64,000 bases of DNA from Spizellomyces sp. 'palustris' (GCA_006535965.1 QEAR01000086.1:27767-91766), one strand, 5' to 3'; counted from the stretch's first letter, positions 1 to 12,100 are shown. Translations and numbers: made by a program. The notes: generated by a model not told the origin, from the sequence alone.

Positions 1-797
1 ACCATTACAAGTGCGTTCATGGGCTCCTCGCTCAATCAGCAATGTTTCAATGTCCTATGTGTCGTCAAGTCGCGAATCTAGCTGCAAGCGTTTCCATGGA
101 CAGTTTGTTTGATGATGAAGATGAGAGTACTTCCAGTGTTGCTGGGGATTCCATAGGTAGGAAAATGGGACAACTGCGAACAGGTGAGGACAACCCCGAT
201 GCAACATTATCGGCTGCCCAGAATGCCATACAGAGATTGCAGCAATCTGTTCAGCCGGGTAGCGGGGATGTTACACCCCGCAATGAACGTTCGGGAACGC
301 CTGCACCCGTCTCCCCGGAATCTGACACATCGGGAAGAAGTACCCCAAACCCGCTTGGGGAGCCATCCGCTCGACGACCACACTCCGCGGGTGCAAGTGC
401 GGGCGGACCACAATCTGGGGCCTCAACGCCCGATAGATCTGTGGCATCTCCTACCGCCCGCGCCCCAAAACGCCGCTCAAGCATCACGAGCAAGATCAAC
501 GCTCTTCTACGTCGTGGTCACAGGGATACGAGTAATAGTAGTACCCATCAGGAAGAACCGTCTCCGCCACCTGTACCCATCCGTGAAGAAAGTTTGCGGC
601 GTTCAGAGCCGCCGATTCCCGATGAAAATGATGAGCCCCCTATTTCTCCGGTGTCGCCTACCAGTGAGGAGGGCCTGAAACGGAACATGACAGCTCTCAC
701 TTCAGTGGCAGGAATGGACCGGGATCGGTCTACACATGAGATACATGAGGACGCAGAAGGTGGAAATGAGGGTGATATCAGTAATGAGGACCAGTAA
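1..797 (+). CDS. Dma-like FHA-RING E3 ubiquitin ligase, C-terminal part (5' truncated by window edge)
   Basis: The reading frame is open from base 3 to the stop at 795-797, so only the last 264 or so codons are present. The visible start is the second half of a RING-H2 finger: HYKC, a short loop, then FQCPMCRQVANL, a tail typical of fungal Dma1/Dma2 and animal RNF8/CHFR-type FHA-RING ligases. The FHA domain would lie upstream, outside the window. After the RING comes about 230 residues of Ser/Pro/Glu-rich, probably disordered sequence. Dma proteins ubiquitinate septin and spindle-checkpoint targets during mitotic exit in yeasts (family knowledge). The assignment to Dma rather than another RING-H2 family is inferred from the FxCPxCRxxANL pattern only. 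Confidence 0.6.
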   Translation, partial: HYKCVHGLLAQSAMFQCPMCRQVANLAASVSMDSLFDDEDESTSSVAGDSIGRKMGQLRTGEDNPDATLSAAQNAIQRLQQSVQPGSGDVTPRNERSGTPAPVSPESDTSGRSTPNPLGEPSARRPHSAGASAGGPQSGASTPDRSVASPTARAPKRRSSITSKINALLRRGHRDTSNSSTHQEEPSPPPVPIREESLRRSEPPIPDENDEPPISPVSPTSEEGLKRNMTALTSVAGMDRDRSTHEIHEDAEGGNEGDISNEDQ

Positions 798-1290
798 TGA
801 GAGATACATAGGAGCGAGTGAGAGGATTAGCTATCGTGTCGGGAGCTCTTTGTCGCATAAAGATGGCTGGTGTAAAAGTGGTTCTTTCTTCCTGAGAACC
901 CGCATGGTTCAGTGTGACCTAGTAGTGTAACAGGATGTGATTTTCCGGCGAGATCTAGGTCTGTTTTGCCGTTCAGATAAAGTACGTTGTTGTTGTGAAC
1001 ATTTGACAATACATCTTTATGCATACGACAAAAAAAATCCTCCAGGAAAGCAGATGTGCATTTCTGATCTATGTCTGCATTTGCCTTCCTGGGCCGCGTT
1101 CGTCCGCAAGTTTTTGACGAAACATGCTCGTTCATACATATTTAGCTCCAGTGTTACTGAAATAATAGCAACTTTTGCAGTTCATCCCAGATGGCTTGGA
1201 CATGTGCACATATGTATAGCGAGTAAATCTTAAATTATACTGACGGGTAATTCTGGTATTCACAACTACAAGATCAATAACAGTAGATAA
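798..1290. other. Intergenic, 3'-3' gap
   Basis: Gap between the end of the RING gene and the end of the minus-strand F-box gene. It is A/T-rich towards base 1250. The open frames here are short, unlike any family I know, and look like chance. I see no RNA gene or repeat. Confidence 0.6.
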
Positions 1291-3077
1291 CTATCTAAAT
1301 CCGACCGACACAGCCATGGAGCCGCAAAAGAGATTGCTTATTTCCACTCCTCTGGTCACTTTTCTTTTCGAACTCGGACCAGCTTTCACCTCTTTTGACT
1401 TGCGGACCACCTTCGCTAGACTCTCATATGCTACCACACCCCTGAACCGGTCCCATCGCCCGTCTCCCGTTATGGCAGTCCGATAAAGGTCTCTCAATCC
1501 CCGCACATTCATGACGACCTCGTATTTTATTAGAACCCATGGATCCCGGTTCCGTGAATCCTTATCGCGATTCAAGACTGCGTTGGCAAATAATAGCGAG
1601 CGGATATTTTTATGTGGGATGGTCTTTGTGTCATGGTAGTGTAGTGCAGCACCTAGTGTGAGTGTGGTAAGGCGGAGGCAGTTTTCGAGAAGGGGTGCAA
1701 GGGAGGCAACGATGCGAGGTGTCATTAAAATGTCCTTGGTGTTGCGGAATTCGAGTACTTCTACATTTCGTGCGTGATGAGCAATGCAGGGGAGTACTTT
1801 GTGAGATAAGAACTGGCAGCAGGATAGGTCAAGTCTCTTCAAATTTGTGCTGTAGGTTTTAACCAGGATCCGTACACCCACATCGCTGATAGTTGTAGAC
1901 CGGCAACCAATGCTGATTAAGTGAGGACAAGTCACGACCAATCGATTCCAAAAGCCGTCGTCGACGGACATGCCGCCAATGTCAAGAGTGGTAAGATTGG
2001 AGGGGTACTGGGTAATTGGGTCTAGCTTGTTGAAGTAGAACATGTCGCCCTCACAGGAAGAACTTCGTGTCCACCGAAAATGGTTTAGAGAGGAACAGTT
2101 CTCAATCACCTGGCCAATCATCCTGGCCTCTTCGTCGTGACGCGGCGCCGACTGAAGATCGAAAATCTTCAATGTCGGCGCATGTTTTTCCTCAAGGATA
2201 CTACACACTCCTTCTCCCATCCCGCATCGTTCCATAGTGAGACCCTTCAACGGATCGACTGCTTCCAGAAGCTCGACCAGGTCCTCTTCCGACGACCAAC
2301 CACCCTGGATCGTCAAGTACTCTAGCTGAGAGCCGAGTTTATTCAGCCCACTGGAGAGGAGGAGGGAGGTGGGAGTGTCGAGGGTTAGTTGAAGGCGCAT
2401 GCGCGGGGGTTTGGTCAGAATCTTTAGGAGCAAGTTTAGGAGAGCATGCGTGGTGATCTGTTGCTCGTCCGAGAGGCGGCCAGGGCGAATTTTAAAACAA
2501 AGATCAATCTGCCATACCGTAAACAGATATTAGCGGAAGGTATGGAAGGCAACAGACCGAACGTATGTACCTTCTCGACCCGTTTTATCTTCTCCAGTAC
2601 CTCAGTTAAAACGCTGACCCTCTGAATGAACTGTTCCCAAACCACATTTTCATCTCCCCAATCAGCACCCCACGCAGCACCTTCATAGCAAACCGAAACT
2701 CTAAGCTGTCGAACATAATTTGCTCTAACGGCCCCATCTTGCTCCAGCTTTCCAATCAGACTACCCAAACCCCCCGCACTCACACCGTACCCATTCACTA
2801 CCACAAGGTGAAGGGACTTCCAGAGCTGAGGTATGGCGACATCGGCCCAACTGCGACATACTTGGGCACAACGAAGAAGGTCGCGCTGGTCAAGCTCAAA
2901 CGGGCTGGAGTATTTACTCGTTGTAGAGAATTGAGCAAAGAAATGATAAAGGATGTCATGGTTGAGCTTTTGCATTGGTCGAGGTAGAGGTGATACGACA
3001 GTTTTGGAGCACTCGGTATCGTTAATGGATGGGGTATGAGAGTCGATGCCTGCCAACCGGCTTTTATCTCGGAACAT
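1291..3077 (-). CDS. F-box / leucine-rich-repeat protein
   Basis: Two exons: 3077-2571 and 2508-1291, with a 62-bp intron (GTACAT...GGCAG); about 574 residues. An F-box-like segment (MQKLNHDILYHFF, then an RCAQVCRSWADVAIPQLWKSL core) lies near the N-terminus. It is followed by degenerate leucine-rich repeats such as LTTLDIGGMSVDDGFWNRL and LKRLDLSCCQFLSHKVLP. Such proteins act as substrate receptors of SCF ubiquitin ligases through Skp1 (family knowledge); the substrate is unknown. The first in-frame ATG is at 3077. A second at 2975 starts directly on the F-box and is also plausible. The frame stays open upstream only through a GTG at 3149, which I do not use. Confidence 0.75.
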
Positions 3078-3656
3078 GAATGCAGACCTAGGAAAGCAAC
3101 GAGCGGGATCCCAAAGGAGAATTAAGCGTGAATAATGCAGATGATCCACAGGAATCCTCGGGGGGGCTCTTTGCCATCGTCCGTTATTATACTCCGCAAT
3201 GTGAAGGATAGCTCCTCCTGCATGAGGCTGACTTGCTCTTATCTTCGGATCTCACCATCTGGAAAGTCAAGCAATGGTCTCCTAGAATAGAACTGCACAA
3301 ACGCTGCTTTTTAAAGTCAACGTTACTATCTCCGCTTGCGTTGAAGGTTCGTTTGTTGAAACCCATTGCTATTTTGAGGCCTGTAGGATGCATCCCCTCA
3401 CTCAAACCGTGTCTCATAGGCCCTACACATCCATTATTCTAAAAACGAAATGGCACTAAATTTAGAAACTTGCAGCACCACGGGTTGGGTAACTGGCGAA
3501 GCCTGAAATTCAATGAGGGAACTATGCATGTGTATTTCCGAAAGAATTCTGCTAATAAGTGCTAGACGCTACTGCATTTCTCTTGCCTCTGAATCAATTT
3601 GGGTAAAGGGAAGGGTGCAAAAAAACGAGAGAAAAATTCGGTTGAGCAGGTGCTGA
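3078..3656. other. Intergenic: upstream of the F-box gene to the first tRNA
   Basis: No supported gene. Runs of T on the minus strand (complements of 3632-3636 and 3619-3625) just past the tRNA 3' end are plausible RNA polymerase III terminators. Confidence 0.5.
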
Positions 3657-3729
3657 TGCGAGATGTGAGGATCGAACTCACGACCTTGAGATTATGAGAC
3701 TCACGCTCTGCCAACTGAGCCAATCTCGC
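3657..3729 (-). tRNA. tRNA-Met (CAT), elongator, copy 1
   Basis: 73 nt on the minus strand with no intron. The acceptor stem GCGAGAT pairs with ATCTCGC, followed by discriminator A. The D-arm is GCTCAGTTGGCAGAGC. The anticodon loop CTCATAA has CAT at 3694-3696. The T-arm is GTGAG-TTCGATC-CTCAC. The first pair G1-C72 marks the elongator, since eukaryotic initiators have A1-U72. The anticodon stem has one T-T mismatch next to the loop. A T5 tract about 20 bases past the 3' end fits Pol III termination. An identical copy lies at 4956-5028. Confidence 0.93.
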
Positions 3730-4955
3730 TTTTTGACATTTGCAGACAGTTATATATCACATGTAATCATTTTGTTCGGAGCACATCGGTGTAAGAGTGA
3801 TGTCGCTGAAGCGCATATGATGAGAGAAGTCTGATAGTGATTGAGATATGTGCAACTTTTAATTAAAACCGACAATGGCAGTTCCATTTGCATATTGCTA
3901 GTGTACATTCAGGATTAAGCGGACGCTCACGTCATTTGTGGAAAACGTCCTTGCCGTTAGAATGAAGTTCAATGCGTTTGTTTTTGAAGGCAAAGCTGTA
4001 CCAGGTAGTCTCCGTAGTGATCATTGATCCAGCAGCGACCTGGCTAGGTAATTTGTGGTGAATAATCTCAAGTTCTCAATTAGCTCATCAAGATGTACTA
4101 CTGTATTGGCAATAACAAATGTCACATACAATACACCAGAGTGGATTGAACCCCTGGGCCTGGCGAGAACCAGCCCGGAAACGCTAACTAACTACCACTA
4201 TTACGCCTAATTACACATGCAATACGTCACGGTTGGTCTAACCGGGTAACTAGTGCCCACCACCACGAGAGAAATCCTACTAGGCCTTTGGTTCCGAAGC
4301 TTTTTGGTCGGAGGATGTTCAGATACTAGTAAACCAGAGTTAGACTGGGGAATGAGCATGGGAAAAACCACAAAAACGTACCTGCGATCGCAGTAGTATA
4401 GTAGTAGTAGCTTGGAAATTGTAGTTTTTGTCAGAAGGGCCAGGTCCTCGGCACCAGATCTGCATTCTCATGATTGCTTGCTGAGGGTTGGGCGGATGCT
4501 TGAGAGTCGGGGATAAAGAACAAAACGGGGAGATGGAAGAGGGGGATTTATATAGAAAAACAGAGTGCATAAAACGAATGTTCAGCTCATCAGATGGCTG
4601 CAAATGCTACGAGTTCTGACATTTGTATTTTTCCACACACTATACATGAAGACTGTTGCGTACCCTATTCAAATCGAGTGAGTTCATGGTTACAAGGTAC
4701 ATGCACAGTAAGAACATGTCTTCGGATGGGATGCACCGTTCTTGAGCTCAGAAGGTATACCATTCCTTAGAATCGGACGCTACTTTTCTAAGAAACCATA
4801 TTACCGATGAAGAAAACCGATGTGTTCAACAGTAATTAAGATGTCTGCAACGGCTGAAAATCGATTATTCTCAGCCTCGAGTTTTTGCCGCACCAGAAAT
4901 TTGCCAAAAGGACGGGTTGAGCAGAATCCAAAAAAGTATAACGAAGGACGCAATA
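3730..4955. other. Intergenic between the two tRNA-Met genes
   Basis: 1.2 kb without a supported protein gene. It holds one tRNA-like relic near 4140-4206 (listed separately). The minus-strand frame at 4340-4603 has no recognisable domain and low-complexity composition; I treat it as chance. Confidence 0.5.
4138..4208 (-). repeat. tRNA-like relic or SINE head
   Basis: On the minus strand the segment reads GTAATAGTGGTAGTTAG (A-box-like), then about 40 bases later GGGGTTCAATCC (B-box-like), at tRNA spacing. The T-stem does not pair and no clean cloverleaf forms, so it is not a functional tRNA. It may be a decayed tRNA-derived SINE or tRNA pseudogene. Confidence 0.4.
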
Positions 4956-5028
4956 TGCGAGATGTGAGGATCGAACTCACGACCTTGAGATTATGAGACT
5001 CACGCTCTGCCAACTGAGCCAATCTCGC
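4956..5028 (-). tRNA. tRNA-Met (CAT), elongator, copy 2
   Basis: Identical over all 73 bases to the gene at 3657-3729; anticodon complement at 4993-4995. The flanks differ, so this is not simply one long recent duplication. A T6 tract on the minus strand (4930-4935) lies about 20 bases past the 3' end as a Pol III terminator. Confidence 0.93.
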
Positions 5029-5911
5029 CGGATAAATTTTGGACCAGCGTGATTGTGCAGTTCCTAATGAAGCGAATCGCTGGCTCGGCTCGGCTGATGG
5101 CTTCGGCCTCGCTCCAGCAGGAGCCGAAGACGAAACCATTGGAGCCAAACCGGAGCCGGAGCTGACCCCATCCAGGCCAGTCAAGCTGGAGTCATAGCTC
5201 AGATATCACAATTCAAATGCTCTACTGGCTGTTTTCTTGTCTTTACCCACAGCATTGTAAATATCACTTGGCTGCATCTAAAGCACATGACCATTATCTC
5301 AGGGTCCCCAGCCGAGATGAAACGCAAAAGTCATCAAAAAATCCCGGATCTGGAGCCAAGCCTTAGCCCAATAGCTTGGTTCAGCCGATAGCTCGTGAAC
5401 TTTATCTAGCTGGAGACATACCCCACCACAACATTACGACCCTGATGTGTGAAACATAAAAAAAGAATATAGGCACCGATCAGAACCCAGCACTCTTTTA
5501 TAACCAAGTTTTTCACACTTCCCGATTACTGTGCCTGAGGGTAGCATGACTATGCCACTGAGAGTAAGTATGCCAAAAGATGCAATTTTAAATGTTGTTA
5601 TGGCAAGTTCACCAGTCATGCATCGCCATTATACTAAAGCCCAGATAAAGGATACAAAAGTAGCTTCGGTAGTTTAACAAGAAATTTATCAGATCGCAAT
5701 GGAACTTGTTTTGAATATACGCAGAAGGCAATCCCCCTGTAAGGGTCTGTGTAGAGAGGCAAGAAAATTCGTTTATCGTTTCTGGGCTCTGGAATGTTCA
5801 ATGTGTGCTGCTGCACACAAAGAGTCGGTTTCATCTCGGGAACGGCAGAATAAAAGGGAAGGTACAGTGCTCGTCTACCCTCGCATCATCCCGACTTGCT
5901 TTCCTTAGACG
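5029..5911. other. Intergenic with a GGAGCC-rich imperfect repeat
   Basis: 5068-5190 carries many imperfect GGAGCC/GGCTCG units, and a similar short patch recurs at 5345-5400. No coding gene is supported. An AATAAAA stretch near 5851 lies about 60 bp before the S41 start codon and could serve as a TATA-like element. Confidence 0.45.
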
Positions 5912-8736
5912 ATGCTCGTCACTAGCATTTTCGCGGCCCTCGTTGCGGCTGCGGTGGTCTCTACTCAGACAACGACGAATTCCCGAATAGATCTATTGAA
6001 GGATACAAGGCCGGAGCTTGGCTTTGCTGCTTACACACCCGACGAGAAGGAGCTTGTAGCCCAACAGGCACAGGAGCTGTTGAGTGTTTATGTCCACCAA
6101 GAGTTGAAGATCCAGCATTGTAAGTGAGATTACAAGTCTGAAGCATTTGAATGGAGTACTGACTTGCTTGTTAGACGGTGTCGACGCCCAAGCTGGCATT
6201 GCGGCGATCGTCCCCACGGTTGGAAACATGACGGAGAAAGAATTTCACTACACGTTGGCCAAGCATTTCCTTTCTCTTCGCGACTTCCACACAAAGTAAG
6301 AACAGATCTTGCTAATGTCAGAGTACGAACCTTGGACGCTCAAATTTCTCTGTGCTATAGCTACTATATTGCGGGCCAGCACAGCTGCTACAGTTTTATG
6401 ACACCTTATTTGTTCGACTTTGTTCAGAGCAACGACATCGTAAATGACCCCACAATAGCTGTTCGGTTCGTCGCTCAGGATGCTGCGTTCCGAAAAATGG
6501 TGCCCAAGGAGGCGTTGGCCGTCAACCCAGGAGATATACTTGTCACCGTCAATGGCAAATCCTTCAGGGAGCACTGGGTGCAGACTCAAAATATGACTGG
6601 TGGCGCAAACCAATTTGGAGGTTACAGGGCTGCCATGACGCTATTGACCTCTGTATCTGGAATGTTGTATCCTGCACCCGAGGACGATGAGGTTGCCTTT
6701 GTGTTTCAGCAGGCGAATGGTACGCTGTACAATGTCACAGTGCCGTATATTGCTGTGGCAGATCGCAACTGCTTGGCAGATGCTCCGGGAGGTGGTCCGG
6801 CCTCCCTTGCGCCTCCACCACCAAAACCACCAAGACCACCAAAATACAACCCAAAACTCCCCCTTGCTATGATGCCTGGTAAGTCCGCTCGGAATGTCGC
6901 GTGTCCATCTCACCTTTACGGTGCTGATCCTCCGGCTTTCACCCACAGACCTGGGCGACAATGAGATTGCCGGGGTTGTGTTTCCCGCATATTACGCAAA
7001 CTACAAGCTCAGACCCACGGCCTCAGGCATTGTGAAGTGGACCATTTACAACAACAACAATGCCAACCTCGGTTTTATTCGTCTTTCCTCGTTCACCGAG
7101 GTCAATGTAGACCCCAGGGTTGCTGTCAACGCAATTCGGGATTTGTTAATTAATGAGCTCAAGGATACCGCAGGTCTGGTTTTGGACGTTCGCGCTAACG
7201 GTGGAGGGTGGGTCTCTCGTCTTTTGCATATCAATTCTACATGTGATTCCTTATGTACAGATCATAGGTACATTCTCATGGCCGATACAATTCCCCAATT
7301 TTTCGTAGCCGACTACGAACCAAGTGCCGCTCGCGCGCTGATCGCTGATAACAACGAGCAGATCTTTGTCGAAAAGGTTGCAGAAGGACAGGACTGGAAA
7401 GCTGCGTATCTTGCCGCCACACCTGGGAGCAAGTACACTGGCTCTGTTCCTTTCACGTCCAAGGACATCGCCAACAGTATAGGACAATTGTACCTTAAGC
7501 CCGTGGCTGTCTTCAACAATGCCGATTGCTATTCTGCCTGCGATATGTTTAGCGCAGGCATGCAGGATCATGAAGCCGCTCTTATCATCGGTGAGGATGC
7601 CACGACTGGCGCTGGTGGTGCCAATGTCATTGAGCACCGAGCGGTTTTGGAGCAGCTACTTCCGGATGTGTATTTGCCCCTCCCCTACCAAAGACCGGGC
7701 GAACCTCTTCGTTATGGTTCCCCTGACATGCGTATCGCCTGGAGACAGAGCATTCGTGTCAAAAAGAATGCCGGAAAGTTGATTGAGGACATTGGGATTA
7801 TCAGCGATGCTGTGATCCGCCCGGTACCAAAGGACTTTGTTGAGGCCGACAAGGGCGTGCTAACGCAGTTGGATTTTATTGCACAGAAGCTGCAGCAGTA
7901 TGGAGTAAGCACCCGTAAGAACGGACTTTACTGTAGGTTCACCTGTTGCCTTTCTACTATCGCTCTGGTGCCTTGTCCTAAACTTCGACCTAGTTCAATC
8001 ACCTCTCAATGCACAACGATTCACCACCGCCACCCAAGTCGGTTTCACGTACGAATCTCAGTACCTCAGATACCTCGAACTTCGTAATGCCACCGACAAC
8101 GTGGTTGGCACGGCCCTTCCCTCCCCCAACATCCGCCGCAGCACCGGTTACCTCAATGATACTCAAACTCCAAGGGCACTCGGCAATTTCAAGTACACCA
8201 TTGTCGGTTATGATAACGACGGCAAGCAGGTCCTGAAGACAAAGCGTGTCCTCAGTATCGTTCCCGACCCGTCCCGGTTCCTGAATATCACAAATGGAAC
8301 AAACTACGCCTACACCACCAGTGAGTTTCTAGCATTTAGCGGTGTATACAACACGGACACTGCCCCCGAGAATGGTTGGGTTGTTCAAAACAACACCATT
8401 ACGGTCGGTAATGGGGTACAATACGCCAATGATGTTGAGACTCTCTTCACAATCTTCACAAAAATTGCGACGGGCACCAACGCGACGTTGACGACTAGCT
8501 ACAGTGGCAAAACCGAAGCTGAAGTTGATTACTTGACTGTGTTTGCCAGAGCAGTTGATACCAAAGGTGGCGGTGAGGAGAAGGAGCTTTTTAAAGCGTC
8601 TGGCGCTGCTAATAAGACGCAGACTGTCTCATTGGGGGGATTTACTGGCAATGTCGAGATTGGGTTCAGGTTCAATTCAGACAGTGGAACGACCGACGTG
8701 GGTATCACTCTCCAGAGTATTTCTATCGCAGCTTGA
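5912..8736 (+). CDS. Secreted peptidase S41 (CPAF-like) family protein
   Basis: Six exons: 5912-6119, 6175-6295, 6361-6878, 6949-7207, 7268-7914 and 7994-8736, giving 831 residues. The frame is kept through all introns. The N-terminus MLVTSIFAALVAAAVVS is a signal peptide. A DFHT motif (His about 108) and NADCYSACDMF (Ser about 458) match the His and Ser of CPAF-like S41 proteases. VLDVRANGGG, which spans the fourth intron, is the S41 core strand. The region around residues 270-290 is a Pro/Lys linker. The C-terminal 250 residues form a Thr/Asn-rich, probably beta-rich domain with several N-glycosylation sequons. The protein is likely a secreted or surface endopeptidase; substrate unknown. 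The last intron (7915-7993) is the least certain junction. Confidence 0.85.
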
Positions 8737-9148
8737 GGGCTGATTCAGAAAAGCTCTACCTTATGTCGACTCTTTGAGGGCCTCATTACTAGGGACAGTA
8801 GGTGTTAAACTATTACCATCATTGTTAGGCTATAATCACATAGAACTTAGAATCTAGAAATTAGAGTCTAGAAGGGTTGATCGCTCTACGTAGAATAGAA
8901 CTTATCGCTTCTTGATATATTATTACAGTCCGAAATACCAAATAGAATAATTACAAATAGAACAAGTGCTGTGATCGGCCAGCAAACCACAGCGTTGCAA
9001 AGAAGTGTTCTTATCGCCCGCGTTCCATGATCGCGTCCTTCTGTGACTCATCTGGTGTCCAGCATTTCAAAACCTAGGGCGTATATAAGCGTTTTGCTCG
9101 ACGGACCATCCCATCAGTGAATACAAGTCCTCTTTATTTTTGTTGATC
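8737..9148. other. Intergenic / promoter of the M1 aminopeptidase
   Basis: A/T-rich 3' region of the S41 gene (8780-8960), followed by the promoter of the next gene with a TATA box at 9082-9089. No other feature seen. Confidence 0.6.
9082..9089 (+). promoter_or_regulatory. TATA box of the aminopeptidase gene
   Basis: TATATAAG, 60 bp upstream of the ATG at 9149. The sequence and distance suit a core promoter with a short leader; inferred from sequence only. Confidence 0.5.
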
Positions 9149-12100
9149 ATGTCGGTGCCAGGCGGATATCGCCAGGTTGTGGACGATGATGTAAGTTGTT
9201 CTCCAAAGTTTATGGTTATGCAATGTGAGAAGCTCACCACATATCCACAGGCAGACCTCGAGTCCCTGGGGGATGTAAGCCATTTCCCCGTTGCATGACT
9301 TGAATGTTCTTCCCGCGTAACCCTCTTTTTGGAAACAGGACGATGCTTACACCCAACCACATACCTTTCGCGAACGTATTTCATACTGTTGGCGCCACAT
9401 GGCAGCCTGGGCCGGTGGAAAGCGGGCGGCCATCACTCATTGCGGGGGCATTACCATTGCTATCCTCACCGTCACCCTTATCTGGCGGTTTGCCATCTCT
9501 GCACCTGATTCACCTGTTCCTGCACCGGGTGTACCCGACAAGTGGGATGTAAGACTTCCGGATTGGATTGTCCCAGAGCATTATGATTTGGATCTATCGG
9601 AAGTGAATTTTGAAAAGTTGGAATTTGGTGGGTCAGTGGATATAACTTTGGATGTGCGTAGCGCTACGAGCTTTGTTGTGGTACATAGCAAAGATTTGGA
9701 TGTCGATGGTAAAACTGCTCGATTTGTTGGACCCGACGTGGATCTCGTCCCTGCCGCGGACAATCGACCGGAGAGGCAGTACACGGTATATTGGTTAGAA
9801 AGACCTGTCTCAGCGGGGAAATATAAGCTCCACTTGGAGTTTAGGGGAAAGTTGACAGATAGTTTGAGAGGATTTTATTACAGCGTGTATCGCGGGGAAA
9901 ATGGCAAAAAGAAGTTTATCGGTACTACGCAGTTTGAGGCTACAGATGCTCGGAGGGCTTTTCCGGTAAGATCTGGAATATAACACAGAGCATACGCATT
10001 CTCCCCTTTTGCTCATCGTCCTCGATTGAATCTAGTGCCTTGACGAACCATCTAAAAAGGCAACCTTTCAAATCAATGTAACGGTACCCGACGGTTACCA
10101 CGCTCTTAGCAACATGCCTCATTTATCCGTCGTCAAAACAACAACCGGACAGCGTCGTTTTGTCTTTGACACAACCAAACGAATGTCAACCTACCTCATC
10201 GCATTCATTGTCTCCGATTTCGAATCCATTACATCCCATACATCCCGCGGCGTAGCCGTCTCCGTCTGGACACCGCCATCCAAAACACATCTTGGAGAAT
10301 ACGGCTTAAAGGTTGCTACAACGATTCTGGACTATTATGAAGGACGCTATGGAATCAATTACCCGCTTCCGAAAATGGATTTGATTGCAATTCCGGATTT
10401 TGCTGCTGGAGCGATGGAAAATTGGGGCTTGGTTACGTATAGAGATACGGCCTTGCTATATGATGAGAAAAGTTCTTCGGAAGGCAATAAGCAGCGGGTT
10501 GCCGAAGTCATTGCACATGAACTTGCTCATCAGTGGTTTGGAAATCTTGGTAGGTATCCTCGTGTTTCCGTTAGGTGGATTCTGCAAGAGAAAAGGGCGT
10601 TATGCTGAAACTATCTATGTCTTAGTTACCATGAACTGGTGGAATGATCTCTGGCTCAACGAAGGCTTTGCTGAATTCATGGAATACAAGGGTACCAATG
10701 CCGCGGAATCGACGTGGCGAATGGACGACCAATTCGTTCCTGCAGACCTGCTCCGTGCCATGGAAGCCGACGCATCACAGTTCACGCACCCTATCGCTGT
10801 GCAGGTACACGACCCCAATGAGATTCAAGAGATTTTTGATGATATTTCTTACGGGAAGGGATCCTCGATTTTGCGAATGCTTCAAACCTGGTTGGATGAT
10901 GCTCTTGGAAATGACACGTTCTTCAAAAGAATACACGCCTATTTGGAAGCACATGCTTATCAGAATGCGAAAACGCTTGAATTATGGCAAGCTCTGTCGG
11001 ATTCGCAGGTAGATGTGGGGGCTTTGATGAGTACTTGGACGGATCAACCAGGATTCCCTGTCGTCCGTGTTTTGGATGAAACCACTCCTGGGCAGTTGGT
11101 TGTCGAACAGGAGAGGATGTACTTTGCTGAGCTGTCCAAAGATTCAGATGATCACGCAGAAAAACAGAAATGGCAGATCCCCTTGACGTATTCCGTGTAT
11201 ATATCGGGAAAGAAGCCCGAAATCTCCCGTGCGACCCACATCGTCAAAGAGTTAGGCAAAGTTCAGATTCCCACCAAGAGCACGTCACCGAATGGTGTCC
11301 CGCTCTTGAATGTAGGGCGAACAGGCGTGTATAGGGTTCAGTATCCTGCATGGGTTTATAAGAGATTTGTAGAGCTGTTGAGCAAGGATTTAAGCGTTTT
11401 GGAGCCAGTTGACAGGGCGGGTTTGATTGAGTGAGTGGTTATTTTGTGATGCTGATCCTGGTGTCCCTGATACTGACCAACATCCTTCAGTGATGCTTTC
11501 TCGATGCTTTTGTCCGGCCGGGAATCAGACGCGACCATTGCACTGAACCTCACTCGCCTCTTAACAACTGAAACTGACCCCATCGTATGGCAAACCCTTC
11601 TCCGAGATCTCAAGACTTTGGAATCATACCTAGTCTTCCATCCTGGCTATGGCAAGCTCCTTTCCTACGAACTCAAGCTCTTGCACCAAATAATCCAAAA
11701 AGTTGACTGGGAGGACGACGAATCAAAATCGAATCAAGGCCATTTGATGGCACTGTTGAGAAGCGAGGTGTTGGGTAAAGCTGTCTTTTTGGGAGATTTG
11801 GACACCGTTGAAGAAGCTTTATGGTATTTTGGAAAATTGAAAAATGGAACCTCCGTGGAGTTGACTCCGGATGTGCTGGGCGTCGTTTATGATGCTGGGG
11901 TCATTTGGGGAAGTGAAGGTATGTGTTGAGCACTCGAGTTATGGGCGGTGAAAACTTCTCATCATTGATTGCTGGTGATGGAATAGCTGACTATGAGTGG
12001 GTGTACAAGTCGTACTTGTCTGCTACGTCCGCTCAAGAGGAACAGAGGCTGCTACATGCCCTGGCGTCGGTTCGCCAGCCGTACCTCCAACTACGTACTC

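Noticed and set aside
3078-3149. F-box gene start at 3149
   Set aside because: The codon there is GTG; the first in-frame ATG is at 3077. The same reasoning moved starts to 37764, 41261, 48299 and 51758.
4801-5184. Minus-strand open frame of 127 codons containing LAQLAERESHNLKVVSSILTS
   Set aside because: It is the classic false translation of a tRNA gene; the frame runs through tRNA-Met copy 2.
7915-7936. 22-bp intron at the donor GTAAGAAC in the S41 gene
   Set aside because: Too short to splice. The acceptor at 7992-7993 gives the same frame with a normal 79-bp intron.
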